From Treponema sp. (lineage in GTDB: Bacteria > Spirochaetota > Spirochaetia > Treponematales > Breznakiellaceae): a stretch of 13,741 nt of DNA. The DNA lies in assembly GCA_031266095.1 (NCBI GenBank), contig JAISBR010000197.1:1-13741 (forward strand), read 5' to 3'. Position numbers and translations under genes: made by a program. The notes under the pieces were generated by a model. That model had not been told where the DNA came from, did not search any database, and worked only from the letters and a program-made list of their open reading frames with translations. Of this stretch, positions 13,618-13,741 are shown piece by piece; the first letter of the stretch is position 1, and each line of letters opens with the position of its first letter.

Positions 13618-13741
13618 CTGGTCGCGGAATTTTTTTTGAAGTGCGAATTTTACGGCGAAAAAGCTTCGTAAGGAGTCCGGTAGCCTAAAACCTTGCGAGG
13701 CCGATTATTGATTTTGGCGATAATTTTGTCAAGTTGTTTTT
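13618..13741 (-). mobile_element. 3' end of an IS30-family insertion sequence
   Basis: Begins at the right-hand window edge and includes the transposase 3' end plus about 30 nt. That stretch reads, on the minus strand, TTCGCACTTC then an A-rich run and TTCCGCGA, the kind of terminal repeat found at IS30-family ends. The exact terminus (about 13618-13625) cannot be fixed without the other end. Confidence 0.65.
13650..13741 (-). CDS. IS30-family transposase, C-terminal end (partial)
   Basis: Only the last 29-30 codons are in the window; the 5' part continues past the right edge. The protein reads KQLDKIIAKINNRPRKVL followed by GYRTPYEAFSP and a stop. INNRPRKxLGYRTPYEAF is the highly characteristic C-terminal signature of IS30-family DDE transposases, next to the catalytic Glu region. 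Whether the full gene is intact cannot be seen. Confidence 0.85.
   Translation of the reverse strand, partial: KQLDKIIAKINNRPRKVLGYRTPYEAFSP

Noticed and set aside
1..13741. tRNA or rRNA genes
   Set aside because: No cloverleaf with a TTC-loop signature and no rRNA-like conserved stretch was recognised in the intergenic regions.

Overview
The window looks like chromosome of a Treponema-like spirochaete, possibly of the termite-gut group. This is inferred from recalled family resemblances: a Treponema-type Aat-like protein, a DUF6675-like secreted protein placed after jag, and the overall gene set. Base composition is mixed: the transporter and lacI part is AT-richer, while the two carbohydrate-enzyme genes are clearly GC-rich. 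No database search was possible, so the taxon is a moderate-confidence guess.

Left part (1-7201), a carbohydrate-uptake and degradation locus. A sugar ABC transporter operon (ATPase, then permease) runs leftwards from a near-consensus sigma-70 promoter. A LacI-family regulator is divergent to it, and three operator-like palindromes lie in the shared promoter region. Downstream of lacI, on the same strand, are a GH88 unsaturated glucuronyl hydrolase and a DUF2264 protein. Together they suggest import and processing of short, uronate-containing oligosaccharides made by polysaccharide lyases elsewhere. The substrate itself cannot be read from the sequence. The 3' end of the DUF2264 gene runs antisense into a decayed metallo-beta-lactamase fragment, a deletion scar.

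Middle part (7198-11419), the conserved leftward cluster rpmH-rnpA-yidD-yidC-jag, followed by a gene for a secreted protein of unknown function. It makes ribosomal protein L34, the RNase P protein, the YidC membrane insertase with its helper YidD, and the RNA-binding protein Jag. The genes are tightly packed: rpmH/rnpA overlap by 20 nt and rnpA/yidD overlap by ATGA. No dnaA and no obvious DnaA boxes lie next to rpmH.

Right part (11418-13741). An Aat-like aminoacyl-tRNA-protein transferase gene is divergent from rpmH, with overlapping back-to-back promoters and probably a leaderless mRNA. It lacks two residues that are catalytic in E. coli Aat. It is followed by a membrane sensor protein (extracellular sensor plus HAMP) that stops where an output domain would be expected. 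The window ends with a terminator, a cluster of modular palindromic repeats and the 3' end of an IS30-family insertion sequence. The same repeat family also occurs upstream of the GH88 gene and between yidC and jag.
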